Assembly: GCA_904420065.1 (NCBI GenBank)
Contig: CAJFTU010000025.1
Location: 1-48,108, forward strand
Origin: an uncultured Emergencia sp.
GTDB lineage: Bacteria > Bacillota > Clostridia > Peptostreptococcales > Anaerovoracaceae
DNA: 48,108 nt
Direction: 5' to 3'
Shown here: positions 32,331 through 41,704 of the stretch, one piece after another
Layout: the number at the start of each line of letters is the position of its first letter
Position numbering within the stretch: the first letter of the stretch is position 1
Position numbers and translations under genes: made by a program
The notes under the pieces: generated by a model
Database searches by the model: none
Told to the model about the DNA's origin: nothing
What the model saw: only the letters and a program-made list of their open reading frames with translations

Positions 32331-35062
32331 ATAAAAAAACAAAGCTGTTTAATTCGAGATATCAGCAGATCGTAGGTGTCATCATTGCTCTGATGGTTAT
32401 TCTCGGTATACGCCTGTTTGTCGTAACGGTGCTTCAAAACGACCGATGGACGGCGGAAGCCTCAGATCAGAATACCAAGACGATAACCACTTCTGCGCCA
32501 AGGGGGAATATCTACGACCGCAACGGCGAGGCGCTTGCTGTAAGCCGGCAGGTGTTTACTGCCAATTTTAACGCCAGCTCCCTTACCACGGAGGAGATAA
32601 ACAATTCTTCCCTGGAGCTGATTAATACGTTGATCAAAAATGATGATGAATACACGGACAATTTTCCGATAAAGATCACTTCTTCAGGCAGCTTCTATTA
32701 CACATACAAGCAGCAGATCAGGAAATGGCTGTCGAATCAGGGCTTTGATGAGAATCTGACGGCAGAAGAGGCGTTTACCCGCCTGCGAAACAAATACAAT
32801 ATTGACGAGAATCTGGATCGGTATGAGGCCATGGAAGTCCTTCAGAGTCAGTACAATCTGGATCCTCCGATCTCCGTTAAGACCATGGTTTACACTTACG
32901 ATCAGGAATTGGAAACCTTCCTTGGAAAATTCGGTTTTACTGAAAAGGAAATTGAAGAAGGAGTATCGGCAAAAGAGTGTTTTCAGACACTCAGGGAAAA
33001 CTATGAGATAGATAAGACACTGAGCGACAAAGAAGCAAGAAAGATCTTTATCGTCAGAAATGAAATTGCAACCAACGGTTTTACCCGATATATTTCCATC
33101 AAGATCGCAACGGACATCTGCGACGAAACCATCGCCTATTTGGAGGAAGCCAATATTCCGGGCGTGGAAGTATCTTCAGAGACAGAACGGTACTATCCTA
33201 ACGGGGATACGGCCTGCCATATCCTGGGCTACATGGGCGCCATCTCCGAAAGCGAGGCCGAGTACTATGTAGACGAGAAAGGATATACTTCCAGCGATCT
33301 GGTGGGAAAAGACGGAATAGAAGCGGCTCTTGAGGAAGAGCTGCACGGCACGCCGGGAACCAAGAAGATCAGAGTCAACAGTTCCGGCGAATATGTAGAA
33401 ACCATAAGTGAAACAGAGGCGGAGAAGGGATCCGATGTCTATCTGACCATTGATCTGGATTTGCAGAAAACGGCAGAGAGCGCGTTGGAAGAGGCTATCA
33501 ATGATTCGGAAAACAGTCAGAGCGGAGCGGTAGTCGCTTTCGATGTAGAGACCGGGGACGTGTTGGCCTTGGCCAGCTTCCCGACGTATAATCCGAATAT
33601 CTTTGCCAACGGTATTTCCACGAAGGCATGGGAATCCGTACAAGCGGAGAATCCGAGAGATCCTCTGTCTCCTGCGCCGCTGTACAACAATGCGACCAGG
33701 CTGGCGGTAGCTCCGGGATCCACCTTTAAGCCGATCACCGCTTTGGCCGCGTTGGAAAGTGGACTGGATCCGAATCTGTATATCAACGACAGAGGCGTAA
33801 TCGAATACGGTGATCGTCAGTTCGCCTGCTCGGCTTGGAACAGCTATGGCGGAACCCACGGCAGTGAAAATATGGAATGGGGTATCGGTAATTCGTGCAA
33901 CTACTACTTCTACTGTATCGCTACAGGGCAAAACTGGGGAACAGGCGCGTCTTTGGGTTATGATATCAGTGTAAACGATCTCCTGAAGACGGCCAAGGAA
34001 TTCGGCCTGGGTGAAGAGACAGGAATAGAAATCGGAGAGTCTACGGGAATCCGCCCTTCTGCGGAATATAAGCTGCAGTCCTACGAGGCATCGGTGAGAA
34101 ATTATATCTACAGCAATGCGCACGATTTCTTCCCGGAAGAGGTGGCTGACGATTTTGACCGCCTGAAGGAAAACATGTACACGATTTCCGGCTGGACGAA
34201 GGATAATCCGGATTACGACGAGCTGATTGATCTGATTAGAGAGAATACGGACGTCAAGGAGAGCCAGGTGGAGACCGTGGCGGCAAGGGTGAAGTACGAC
34301 TACTTTATCCAGGCCCAGTGGACGACGGGAGATCAATTCAATATTTCCATCGGACAGGGTGACAACGCTTATACGCCGCTGCAGATGGCCAGCTATGTGG
34401 CTACCCTGGGCAATAACGGAGTGAAAAATCAGGTGAGTCTGGTTTCCGGCATCGAAGGTAAAGGGACGACGGTAAAAGAAGATGCCGTGGATCTGAACCT
34501 GAAGGACGGTACGATGGAAGAGGTCATCAAGGGTATGCGAAGAGTGTGTACCAGCGGTACTCTGGCCGGCGTATTCGGCAATTTCCCAATAGAGGTTGCC
34601 GGAAAGACGGGAACGGCGGAGAATCAGGGTATTAAGCAGCCTGAAGATGAAGTTTCCTACGTCAGATCTCATCTCAGCTCCTTTAACTCCTCCGCAGGTA
34701 CTTCGGTCACCTGGTCAGAGGTAAAGAAGACGATGGAGCAGATGATGGAAGAAGAGCCGGAACGCTACTCCTCGGAAGACGAGACTGTAGACGAAGCGCT
34801 GATGAAAGCCAGCGACTATGAGATTACCCAGAGTATGATCGACAGCTATAAGGATGGATACGATTACTATTCGTGGACGATCGCTCTGGCTCCTGCCGAT
34901 GACCCGCAGATTGCCGTAGCGGTACTGTTGGTTGAAGGCGGTTTCTCTTCCAATGCAGCTCCGGTAGCCAAGGAGATCATTGCCGACTACCTGAACGTGT
35001 ACGACGAGGAAGAAGTGGACATCAACAAGACAGACATGGATGGAACGAATAAAGTGCAGTAA
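32327..35062 (+). CDS. mrdA: penicillin-binding protein 2 (elongation transpeptidase), enlarged
   Basis: A class B PBP of 911 residues, far longer than the usual 600-700. One anchor helix at about 14-34, then APRGNIYDRNGEALA. Catalytic motifs: STFK in APGSTFKPITALAALE (serine near 465), SCN in GNSCNYYFY (about 523) and KTG in VAGKTGTAEN (about 759). Extra material lies before the catalytic domain, near residues 590-665, and in about 90 residues after KTG before YYSWTIALAPADDPQIAVAV. These inserts are rich in acidic residues. It follows mreD by an ATGA overlap, so it is the MreBCD partner. The enlarged form is known in some clostridia. Confidence 0.92.
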   Translation: MNKKTKLFNSRYQQIVGVIIALMVILGIRLFVVTVLQNDRWTAEASDQNTKTITTSAPRGNIYDRNGEALAVSRQVFTANFNASSLTTEEINNSSLELINTLIKNDDEYTDNFPIKITSSGSFYYTYKQQIRKWLSNQGFDENLTAEEAFTRLRNKYNIDENLDRYEAMEVLQSQYNLDPPISVKTMVYTYDQELETFLGKFGFTEKEIEEGVSAKECFQTLRENYEIDKTLSDKEARKIFIVRNEIATNGFTRYISIKIATDICDETIAYLEEANIPGVEVSSETERYYPNGDTACHILGYMGAISESEAEYYVDEKGYTSSDLVGKDGIEAALEEELHGTPGTKKIRVNSSGEYVETISETEAEKGSDVYLTIDLDLQKTAESALEEAINDSENSQSGAVVAFDVETGDVLALASFPTYNPNIFANGISTKAWESVQAENPRDPLSPAPLYNNATRLAVAPGSTFKPITALAALESGLDPNLYINDRGVIEYGDRQFACSAWNSYGGTHGSENMEWGIGNSCNYYFYCIATGQNWGTGASLGYDISVNDLLKTAKEFGLGEETGIEIGESTGIRPSAEYKLQSYEASVRNYIYSNAHDFFPEEVADDFDRLKENMYTISGWTKDNPDYDELIDLIRENTDVKESQVETVAARVKYDYFIQAQWTTGDQFNISIGQGDNAYTPLQMASYVATLGNNGVKNQVSLVSGIEGKGTTVKEDAVDLNLKDGTMEEVIKGMRRVCTSGTLAGVFGNFPIEVAGKTGTAENQGIKQPEDEVSYVRSHLSSFNSSAGTSVTWSEVKKTMEQMMEEEPERYSSEDETVDEALMKASDYEITQSMIDSYKDGYDYYSWTIALAPADDPQIAVAVLLVEGGFSSNAAPVAKEIIADYLNVYDEEEVDINKTDMDGTNKVQ

Positions 35063-35109
35063 TTCGATAATATTTTTCAGCGAGCAGCTGTAATTAAGGA
35101 AGGATAACG

Positions 35110-35829
35110 ATGGGCAAGGTTTATTTAATTGCATCAGGTAAAGGCGGCACGGGGAAGTCCATGTTCGCGGCCAATTTCGGCGCGATCCTGGCGAAGAAGG
35201 GATACAGCACGGTCATACTGGATCTGGATCTCGGACTGCGGAATCTTGATCTGTACTTTGGCCTTGAAAACAACGTAGTTTACGATGTATATGACGTGTT
35301 GACTGGAGTGTGCAGGATCAAACAGGCGCTGATCAGGGATAAGCGCTTTGAAAATCTTTTTTTGATGGCGGCTCCGCCGAACAGAGATGACGGTTCGCTG
35401 ACGCCCCTCCATATGCAGGTTCTGTGCGAGAAGCTGAAGAACACGTACGATTATGTGATTGTCGACGCGCCGTCGGGAATTGACGACGGACTGGTTCTCG
35501 CTTCTGCGGGAGCCGACAGCTGCATCATCGTCACCACTCCGGAATATTCGGCTTTGCGGGATGCGGATGTACTGGACCGGGAACTGACGGAACTGGGCAT
35601 CGAGGAACGATTTGTAGTTCTCAACAAAGTGGTGGCAGAGATGATGACGTCGGGATATGCGCCGAGACTGCGTGAGATCACTTCCATGCTCAGACCTCCT
35701 CTTGCAGGAGTGATTCAGTTCGATGAAAATATACAGATATCGACCAATCTGGGGGTTCCCATCGTTCTGAAAGACGGAACCTATATCCAGGAAAATTTTG
35801 AACGAATTGCAGCACGGATAATCGAATAG
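35110..35829 (+). CDS. minD: MinD-like ParA-family ATPase lacking the membrane-targeting tail
   Basis: A 239-residue deviant-Walker ATPase: IASGKGGTGKSMFAANFG (residues 8-25), VILDLDLGLRNLDLYFGLE and DYVIVDAPSGIDDGLVLASAGAD. These match MinD, which polymerizes on the membrane and positions division through MinC. Two things are odd. Usual MinD has about 265 residues and ends in an amphipathic membrane helix; here the chain stops at FERIAARIIE, right after the ATPase fold. No minC or minE is next to it. AAGGAAGG precedes the ATG. It could be a MinD relative with a new partner. Confidence 0.82.
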   Translation: MGKVYLIASGKGGTGKSMFAANFGAILAKKGYSTVILDLDLGLRNLDLYFGLENNVVYDVYDVLTGVCRIKQALIRDKRFENLFLMAAPPNRDDGSLTPLHMQVLCEKLKNTYDYVIVDAPSGIDDGLVLASAGADSCIIVTTPEYSALRDADVLDRELTELGIEERFVVLNKVVAEMMTSGYAPRLREITSMLRPPLAGVIQFDENIQISTNLGVPIVLKDGTYIQENFERIAARIIE

Positions 35830-35844
35830 GTTTTCTGTATTGAT

Positions 35845-35895
35845 AAGGAGTGATGCAAGATCATCGATGAGAGATGATCTTGCGTCGCTCCTTTT
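35845..35895 (+). terminator. long hairpin after minD, likely terminator
   Basis: Arms 35845-35865 and 35873-35893 pair over about 19 of 21 positions around the loop GATGAGA, and TTTT follows (35892-35895). Ends the radC-minD transcript. Confidence 0.75.
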
Positions 35896-35955
35896 GCGTG
35901 GAAAAGCGAGAAGTTTGTTTTTACGGGCTTTGGCGCAAGAGAGAAAGTGCTTCTA

Positions 35956-35991
35956 CATTTTCTACTATATTTTCTATAGATTTTTCTATAA
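35956..35991. repeat. three tandem 12-base A+T-rich repeats
   Basis: CATTTTCTACTA (35956-35967), TATTTTCTATAG (35968-35979) and ATTTTTCTATAA (35980-35991) share the core TTTTCTA at a fixed 12-base step. They lie in the 369-base gap 35830-36198 between the convergent minD and rodA genes, which otherwise holds only the two terminators and A+T-rich sequence. No gene is seen there. Confidence 0.6.
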
Positions 35992-36141
35992 AAGAAGGGA
36001 ATCGAGTGATAAATTCTATATTAGATAAAATCATATATAGGATTTGAGCGAAATTGTTTTTATGCAGATAAGGGAATTTATCCGAAGCAACAGCTTTGCC
36101 CGCTGAGAAGGATCCCCTTTGAAATATATTTTTACTCTTAC

Positions 36142-36177
36142 AAAAAGCGCTGCGCCTTTTCAGGCTGCAGCGTTTTT
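36142..36177. terminator. bidirectional terminator for rodA
   Basis: AAAAAGCGCTGCGCC (36142-36156), loop TTTTCA, GGCTGCAGCGTTTTT (about 36163-36177). A/T runs on both sides let it work for rodA on the minus strand and for any read-through from minD. Confidence 0.75.
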
Positions 36178-36198
36178 GTCCGCTTAGCGGCGGGTTTG

Positions 36199-37302
36199 TT
36201 AAAAATTGATGGACTTGCTGCGGATACCTACATCCAGCGCAAACCCCAGAGCGATCATATTGGAGAGAATGGAGGAACCGCCGTAGCTGAGGAACGGCAG
36301 AGTGATACCGGTGACCGGCATCAGGCCCATGGTCATGGCGATGTTCTCGAAGATCTGGAAGGTGAACATACCGATGATCCCGACGACGATAAGGGCGCCG
36401 TAAAAGTCCAGGGCGTTTTTTACAATACCGGCCATGCGAACAAGCATGATGGTAAACAGTCCGATTACCGACAGGCCTCCTACCATGCCCAACTCTTCTC
36501 CGATGACGGAGAAGATGAAATCGGAAGTCTGTACCGGGATAAAGTCCAGTTCCTTTTGGGTTCCGTTGAACAGGCCTTTTCCGAATATACCGCCGGAACC
36601 GATGGCGACTTTTGACTGCCAGACTTGATAGTTCCCGGACAGATCCAGATTTTCGGGATGGAGAAAGGCTTCGATTCTCTCTTTCTGATAGTCAGCCATG
36701 AAGACGTAGGCCACCGGAACGGCGGCTACAACCAGCGCGAAAAACTTTGCGAATACCTTCAGGTTGATTCCTGCAAAGAAAATCATGACCACCCAGATGG
36801 CACAGAAAACCAGGGCACTGCCGAAGTCTTCCTTCAAAACGATGATGATGATCGGCGCGGCGACGATGCCGGCTTTGATCAGCCCTTTGAAGTTGTACAG
36901 GTCGTCTCTGTGCTCATTTAGATATCCTGCCATAATCAGGATAAAAAGGATCTTGACGATTTCCGAAGGCTGTACGGTGGTAAAACCTAAACTGATCCAG
37001 GATCTGGCGCCGAACTGCTCCACTCCCAGGCCGGGAACGTAGACCAGCAGAAGCAGTACCAGAGAGAGAATGTACAGATACTTTTCCAAGCCGGAAAAGA
37101 GTGTGTAATTAAACGATAGAATAATGAAGACCGCCACGATGCCCAATATGTATGCGGCGATCTGAACGATGACATCTCGTCCGAAAAAACCGGAGTCGAT
37201 CTGCGTGCTTCCGATCATCAGCACGCTCAGGACCGCAAGCAGAACGACTACCGCGACAATTACCTTGTCGATATTCTTAATCAAGTTAAAAAAATAGTTC
37301 AT
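36199..37302 (-). CDS. rodA: rod shape-determining lipid II polymerase RodA (SEDS family)
   Basis: A 367-residue SEDS glycosyltransferase with about ten helices. Motifs: GLGVEQFGARSWISLGFTTVQPSEIVKI (about residues 87-114), EDFGSALVFCAIWVVMIF, SKVAIGSGGIFGKGLFNGTQ and GITLPFLSYGGSSILSN near the end. These fit RodA better than FtsW, which usually has a longer cytoplasmic tail, though SpoVE is a relative. The reading frame extends 14 codons further, but AGAGGGGAAAA 7 bases ahead supports ATG at 37300-37302. It faces minD and the mre cluster rather than belonging to it, and has its own promoter and dyad. Confidence 0.9.
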   Translation of the reverse strand: MNYFFNLIKNIDKVIVAVVVLLAVLSVLMIGSTQIDSGFFGRDVIVQIAAYILGIVAVFIILSFNYTLFSGLEKYLYILSLVLLLLVYVPGLGVEQFGARSWISLGFTTVQPSEIVKILFILIMAGYLNEHRDDLYNFKGLIKAGIVAAPIIIIVLKEDFGSALVFCAIWVVMIFFAGINLKVFAKFFALVVAAVPVAYVFMADYQKERIEAFLHPENLDLSGNYQVWQSKVAIGSGGIFGKGLFNGTQKELDFIPVQTSDFIFSVIGEELGMVGGLSVIGLFTIMLVRMAGIVKNALDFYGALIVVGIIGMFTFQIFENIAMTMGLMPVTGITLPFLSYGGSSILSNMIALGFALDVGIRSKSINF

Positions 37303-37320
37303 AGTTTTCCCCTCTTGTTC

Positions 37321-37372
37321 TTGACATTGTGTCGATGTCAACATTATAATATATGTTGTGCGAATATATCAA
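37321..37372 (-). promoter_or_regulatory. rodA promoter with downstream dyad
   Basis: On the minus strand TTGATA (37367-37372), an 18-base spacer and a perfect TATAAT (37343-37348). Just downstream, at the expected start site, is a perfect dyad TTGACAT (37321-37327), 7-base gap, ATGTCAA (37335-37341). A repressor bound there would block rodA transcription. Confidence 0.65.
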
Positions 37373-37436
37373 GATTTAATTATGTAATGCCAGTTTTTTT
37401 GAAAATTGCCTTGAAAATATAACGGAGCAGAAGATA

Positions 37437-37470
37437 CCTGACCTTTTTTCCCGTGGGGGAACCGGTCAGG
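37437..37470 (+). promoter_or_regulatory. leader hairpin upstream of rny
   Basis: CCTGACC (37437-37443) pairs with GGTCAGG (37464-37470), with an inner TTCCC/GGGGAA stem. It lies 48 bases before the rny start in the probable 5' leader. RNase Y is an endonuclease, so the hairpin might shape autoregulation, but that is only a possibility. No clear promoter was identified upstream. Confidence 0.4.
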
Positions 37471-37518
37471 ATTTCTGTGCATGTTTATGACAACTTAATA
37501 AGAAAAGGAGGTGCTTTA

Positions 37519-39060
37519 ATGTCTCCAATCATATGGATTATTATCTGTATAGTTGTACTGGTCATCGGACTGTTGATCGGATATATATTGCGAAAGAATA
37601 TCGGCGAGAAGACTATCGGAAGCGCAGAACAGAAAGCGAAGAACCTGATCCTCGACGCCGAGAAAAAATCCGAGACGATTAAGAAAGAGATCACATTAGA
37701 AGCAAAAGAAGAAGCGCACCGCATGAGAAACGATGTGGAGCGTGAGGTAAGAGAAAGAAGAGCGGAGATACAGCGTTCTGAGAGAAGATTGATCCAGAAG
37801 GAAGAGTCAGTCGACAGAAAACTGGAGAATATCGAAAAAAGAGAAGAAAGCATTACAAAACATGAAAACCAGATTCAGGAAAAGAAAAAGGAACTGGATA
37901 ATTTCGTAGCAAAGCAAGTTGAAGAACTGGAGAAGATTTCCGGCCTTACGGCGGATGAAGCTAAAGCTCTGTTGTTGGAGGAAATCGAAAAGGATGTAAG
38001 GCACGACGCCTCTTTGATGATCAAGGACATCGAATCCAAGGCAAAAGAGGAAGCGGACAAGAGGGCAAAGGAGATTATTACCGGCGCTATTCAGCGCTGT
38101 GCGGCTGATCACGTTGCCGAAAGCACGGTATCGGTTGTGGCTCTGCCAAACGATGAGATGAAGGGCAGGATCATCGGCCGTGAAGGAAGAAACATTCGGG
38201 CTATCGAAACGCTGACCGGCGTGGATCTGATCATTGACGATACACCGGAAGCGGTAATCGTTTCCGGATTCGATCCGGTCAGAAGAGAAATTGCCAGAAT
38301 TGCGCTGGAAAAGCTCATCGTGGATGGAAGAATTCATCCGACGCGAATCGAAGAGATGGTCGAGAAGGCGGAAAAAGAAGTGAATTCCATCATCAAAGAA
38401 GAAGGCGAACAGGCCACCTTCGAAGTGGGCATTCACAATCTTCATCCGGAGCTGGTAAAACTTCTCGGCAGGCTGAAGTACAGAACTTCCTACGGTCAGA
38501 ATGTTTTGAAACACTCCATTGAGGTTGCTCACCTTTCGGGTCTTATGGCAGGAGAACTGGGGCTAGACGTCAAGCTGGCCAAGCGGGCCGGTTTGCTCCA
38601 CGACATAGGAAAGGCGCTGGATCACGAGTACGAAGGTACCCATGTGGATATCGGTATTCAGGTGCTGAAGAAGTATAAGGAATCCGAAGCGGTGATCAAC
38701 GGAATGGCAGCTCATCACGGAGATTACGAGCCGAAGAGCATGGAGGCCGTGTTGATTACGGCGGCAGACGCGCTTTCCGCGGCGAGACCGGGAGCGAGAA
38801 GAGAAACTCTCGACGCTTATATCAAGAGACTGGAGAATCTGGAGGAAATTGCCAATACTACACCTGGAGTAGACAAGTCCTTTGCAATCCAGGCGGGCAG
38901 AGAGATACGCATCATCGCCAAACCGGAAGAGATGAACGACGACGATATCGTTTTGTTGGCCAGAGAGGTCTCGAAGAAGATTGAATCTGAACTGGAATAT
39001 CCCGGACAGATTAAAGTTAACGTGGTCAGAGAGACCAGAGCCATTGATTATGCGAAATAA
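37519..39060 (+). CDS. rny: ribonuclease Y
   Basis: A 513-residue membrane-anchored endoribonuclease that starts decay of many mRNAs. The N-terminal helix is at about residues 3-22. A long coiled coil spans about 30-190, then comes a KH domain ([29 protein letters not shown], about 214-242) and an HD domain ([29 protein letters not shown], about residues 333-370) with metal-binding His-Asp. The frame is open from 37453, but AAGGAGG lies 7 bases before ATG 37519 and family members begin there. Length is normal. A terminator follows. Confidence 0.95.
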   Translation: MSPIIWIIICIVVLVIGLLIGYILRKNIGEKTIGSAEQKAKNLILDAEKKSETIKKEITLEAKEEAHRMRNDVEREVRERRAEIQRSERRLIQKEESVDRKLENIEKREESITKHENQIQEKKKELDNFVAKQVEELEKISGLTADEAKALLLEEIEKDVRHDASLMIKDIESKAKEEADKRAKEIITGAIQRCAADHVAESTVSVVALPNDEMKGRIIGREGRNIRAIETLTGVDLIIDDTPEAVIVSGFDPVRREIARIALEKLIVDGRIHPTRIEEMVEKAEKEVNSIIKEEGEQATFEVGIHNLHPELVKLLGRLKYRTSYGQNVLKHSIEVAHLSGLMAGELGLDVKLAKRAGLLHDIGKALDHEYEGTHVDIGIQVLKKYKESEAVINGMAAHHGDYEPKSMEAVLITAADALSAARPGARRETLDAYIKRLENLEEIANTTPGVDKSFAIQAGREIRIIAKPEEMNDDDIVLLAREVSKKIESELEYPGQIKVNVVRETRAIDYAK

Positions 39061-39066
39061 TATGCG

Positions 39067-39096
39067 GGGCTGTTGCAAAATGCGGCAGCCCTCTTT
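39067..39096 (+). terminator. rho-independent terminator (weak tail)
   Basis: GGGCTG (39067-39072) and CAGCCC (39086-39091) with an inner GC/GC pair, then TCTTTA. Ends the rny transcript. A TATAAT at 39130-39135 without a clear -35 may start the next one. Confidence 0.6.
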
Positions 39097-39180
39097 ATGA
39101 TTAAGGTATGGGACAAATTGGATCCGCAATATAATGTTTGTAACCTATACAGCCACAGATTACAAAGGTGAGGAGGTAAA

Positions 39181-40536
39181 ATGGAAAAAATTGAAACGCG
39201 TAATACATCTTACTACAAAAGATTGTTGATTCTTGCTGGACCGATCATTGTACAGCAGCTGATATCTGTGGGACTTAATCTGGTGGACAACATCATGGTT
39301 GGTCGGCTCGGCGCGCTGGAACTGGCGGCAGTGGGATCCGCCAATCAGGTATTTTCGATCTATTCGATGATTCTGTTCGGACTGTTCAGTGGAGCGGCGG
39401 TGCCGTTGGCCCAGTATTACGGAGCCAGAGATTTTAAAAGCATAAAGAAGATTCTCGGTATGGATATTGTCATCGGGTTATCCCTGGCGCTCTTTACCTT
39501 TCTCATCGTCCAGCTCTTTGCTCCGCAGATCATCGGTCTGTTTGCCGACGATGAGCAGGTGATCGGATACGGCGTGCAGTACATACGGATTGTCGCCGTA
39601 ACTTACCTCTTTGTAGGCGTCAGTTTTGCCATTTCCTTCAATTCGCGGTCGGTGCAGATCCTGAAAGTTCCTACGATCGTAAATGCCTGCAGTATCCTGA
39701 CCAACACTATTTTGAACTATGCGCTGATCTACGGCAACTTCGGCCTGCCGGCGCTGGGAGTCCGGGGAGCAGCCATCGCTACTCTCATTGCCCGGTTTAT
39801 CGAATTAACGGCTTTGGTAACTTATCTCGCCGTGGATAAAAAACACCCTTTCCACGGGCATCTGAAAGAGTTCACCGGATTTACCGGAGCATTGCTGAAA
39901 AAGGTTATGCGAACGGCGATGCCGGTAGTGCTCAGCGAAGGCGGTTGGTCTCTGGGCGTATCGCTGGTGTTCGCCGCATACGGAAAGATCAGCGCGGAGG
40001 CCCTTGCCGTTATGCAGGTCAGCAACGTGATCTGTTCCCTCTGCCAGTGCGCTTCTTTTGCTATCGGCAACGCTTCTGCCGCGCTGACCGGAGAGACTCT
40101 TGGTCAAAGAGAGCCGGAGCTGGCTTACGAGAACACGAAGAAGTACATGAAGATTCAGTGGCTTCTCAATGGGATTATGACTGTGATGATTCTGCTCTTA
40201 CGCCGGCCTATTGCGGCAATATACAACTTTGATCCGGAGACAACGGAAATGCTGATGCTTTCTCTGGGCGTATTCGCCTTTACCCTGATCCCCCGTATGG
40301 TGGCTTATGCGGTTCAGTGTGGCATTCTTCGCGCCGGAGGGGATACGCTGTTCTGCATGGTGGTGGAGCTGACCTGCAATCTGGGTATAGAGGTAATTCT
40401 CGCTTACGTCAGCGTGCTGGTATTCCAGTTTCCTCTTCATCTGTGCATTGCCGTGGCTTCCATAGGCAATCTGATCAAGGCCATCGTAGAATACAGACGA
40501 TATGTAAGCAAAAAATGGATTAATATTGTTATATAA
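39181..40536 (+). CDS. MATE-family efflux transporter
   Basis: A 451-residue protein with 12 helices in two related halves. The first helix motif is GPIIVQQLISVGLNLVDNIMVGRLG (about residues 20-44), typical of bacterial MATE exporters of the NorM/DinF branch, and the matching second-half start is MRTAMPVVLSEGGWSLGV. These are sodium- or proton-driven exporters of cationic drugs or metabolites; substrate unknown. TGAGGAGG precedes ATG 39181. The next gene begins 9 bases after the stop, so it shares a transcript with iscS and thiI, though a functional link is not evident. Confidence 0.9.
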   Translation: MEKIETRNTSYYKRLLILAGPIIVQQLISVGLNLVDNIMVGRLGALELAAVGSANQVFSIYSMILFGLFSGAAVPLAQYYGARDFKSIKKILGMDIVIGLSLALFTFLIVQLFAPQIIGLFADDEQVIGYGVQYIRIVAVTYLFVGVSFAISFNSRSVQILKVPTIVNACSILTNTILNYALIYGNFGLPALGVRGAAIATLIARFIELTALVTYLAVDKKHPFHGHLKEFTGFTGALLKKVMRTAMPVVLSEGGWSLGVSLVFAAYGKISAEALAVMQVSNVICSLCQCASFAIGNASAALTGETLGQREPELAYENTKKYMKIQWLLNGIMTVMILLLRRPIAAIYNFDPETTEMLMLSLGVFAFTLIPRMVAYAVQCGILRAGGDTLFCMVVELTCNLGIEVILAYVSVLVFQFPLHLCIAVASIGNLIKAIVEYRRYVSKKWINIVI

Positions 40537-40545
40537 GGTGAGAGT

Positions 40546-41682
40546 ATGTTTGTGTATTTAGATAACAGCGCGACGACGAGACAGTATGACCGCGTTACCG
40601 CGTATATGAAAGAATCGATGGATGATTTTTATGGCAATCCGTCATCCCTTCACTCTTTTGGACTGGATTCCGAGAAAAAAGTCCGTCAGGCACGAAAAAA
40701 CATAGCCGAGTCCCTCGGCTGCGGTGAGGAAGAAATCGTATTCACGTCGGGAGGTACAGAGAGCGATAATACGGCTATCTTTGGCGCTGCGCGCAGCAAA
40801 AAGAGAAACGGAAAGAAGATCATCACCTCAAAAGTGGAGCATCCGGCCGTTTTGGAGGCGTGTAAGGCACTGGAAAACGAGGGATATACGGTGGAATATA
40901 TTGGGGTTGATTCTCAGTGCAGACTGGACATGGACCAGCTGCAGGCGGCCGTAGACGACGAGACCATATTGATTTCGATCATGACCGTCAACAACGAAAC
41001 GGGTACCGTTATGCCTGTCGATCAAATTGCTCAGCTGAAGAAAAACGCGCTTTTCCATACGGACAGCGTACAGGCTTACGGCAAGATGAAACTGAAAGCA
41101 GGAGCCGCAGATCTGATGTCTCTGAGTGCTCACAAAATTCACGGACCGAAGGGCATGGGCGCGCTGTATGTGCGAAAAGGAGTCCGGATTCCCGCGTATC
41201 TCGTTGGAGGAGGACAGGAGAGGCACATGCGCTCAGGAACGGAAAATGTGCCGGGCATATTGGGCTTTGGTCTTGCGGCACGGATCGCTTCCGAGAACCT
41301 GGAGAGCCGCTTAGACGCCATGGCGGAGGCAAAGAACTATCTGCTTGCCGGCCTGCAGGATCAGATCGAGGATCTGCGAATCAATACGCCTGCGGACAGC
41401 GTTCCTTCGGTTTTGAACGTATCTTTCCTCGGTACCCGCGGCGAGGTGCTCCTCCACACGCTCGAACAGGACGGAATATTCGTATCAACCGGTTCGGCGT
41501 GCTCTTCCAATAAAAAGGGAAGAAGTCACGTGCTTGCCGCTATGGGACTTTCCGACAAGGAGATCGAAGGCGCGGTCAGATTCAGCTTCAGCGAGTTTAA
41601 TACGGTGAAAGAGATGGACTACGTCCTGGAGAAGACGAAAAATGCAGTAACCCGGTTTAGAAAACTGGGCTCATTTCGATAA
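40546..41682 (+). CDS. iscS: cysteine desulfurase (NifS/IscS-like)
   Basis: A 378-residue PLP enzyme that takes sulfur from cysteine and passes it on as a persulfide. Motifs: VYLDNSATT near the start, FTSGGTESDNTAI, HTDSVQAYGK, the PLP lysine in SLSAHKIHGPKGMGAL (about residue 197), and the persulfide-carrying cysteine in STGSACSSNKKGRSH (about residue 320). The long loop around that cysteine is NifS/IscS (group I) type. GGTGAGAG precedes the ATG. The next gene is thiI, 22 bases on, so this copy probably supplies sulfur for tRNA 4-thiouridine. The symbol marks the family, not a demonstrated iron-sulfur role. Confidence 0.88.
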   Translation: MFVYLDNSATTRQYDRVTAYMKESMDDFYGNPSSLHSFGLDSEKKVRQARKNIAESLGCGEEEIVFTSGGTESDNTAIFGAARSKKRNGKKIITSKVEHPAVLEACKALENEGYTVEYIGVDSQCRLDMDQLQAAVDDETILISIMTVNNETGTVMPVDQIAQLKKNALFHTDSVQAYGKMKLKAGAADLMSLSAHKIHGPKGMGALYVRKGVRIPAYLVGGGQERHMRSGTENVPGILGFGLAARIASENLESRLDAMAEAKNYLLAGLQDQIEDLRINTPADSVPSVLNVSFLGTRGEVLLHTLEQDGIFVSTGSACSSNKKGRSHVLAAMGLSDKEIEGAVRFSFSEFNTVKEMDYVLEKTKNAVTRFRKLGSFR

Positions 41683-41704
41683 TGCTATGTGGGATGGTGA
41701 AAAA

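Noticed and set aside
33176-34672. Long minus-strand frame inside mrdA
   Set aside because: No motifs or ribosome site, and the + strand has intact PBP motifs throughout.
35830-36198. Small RNA or small gene in the minD-rodA gap
   Set aside because: Apart from the terminators and 12-base repeats no ribosome site with a plausible frame or known RNA motif was found.
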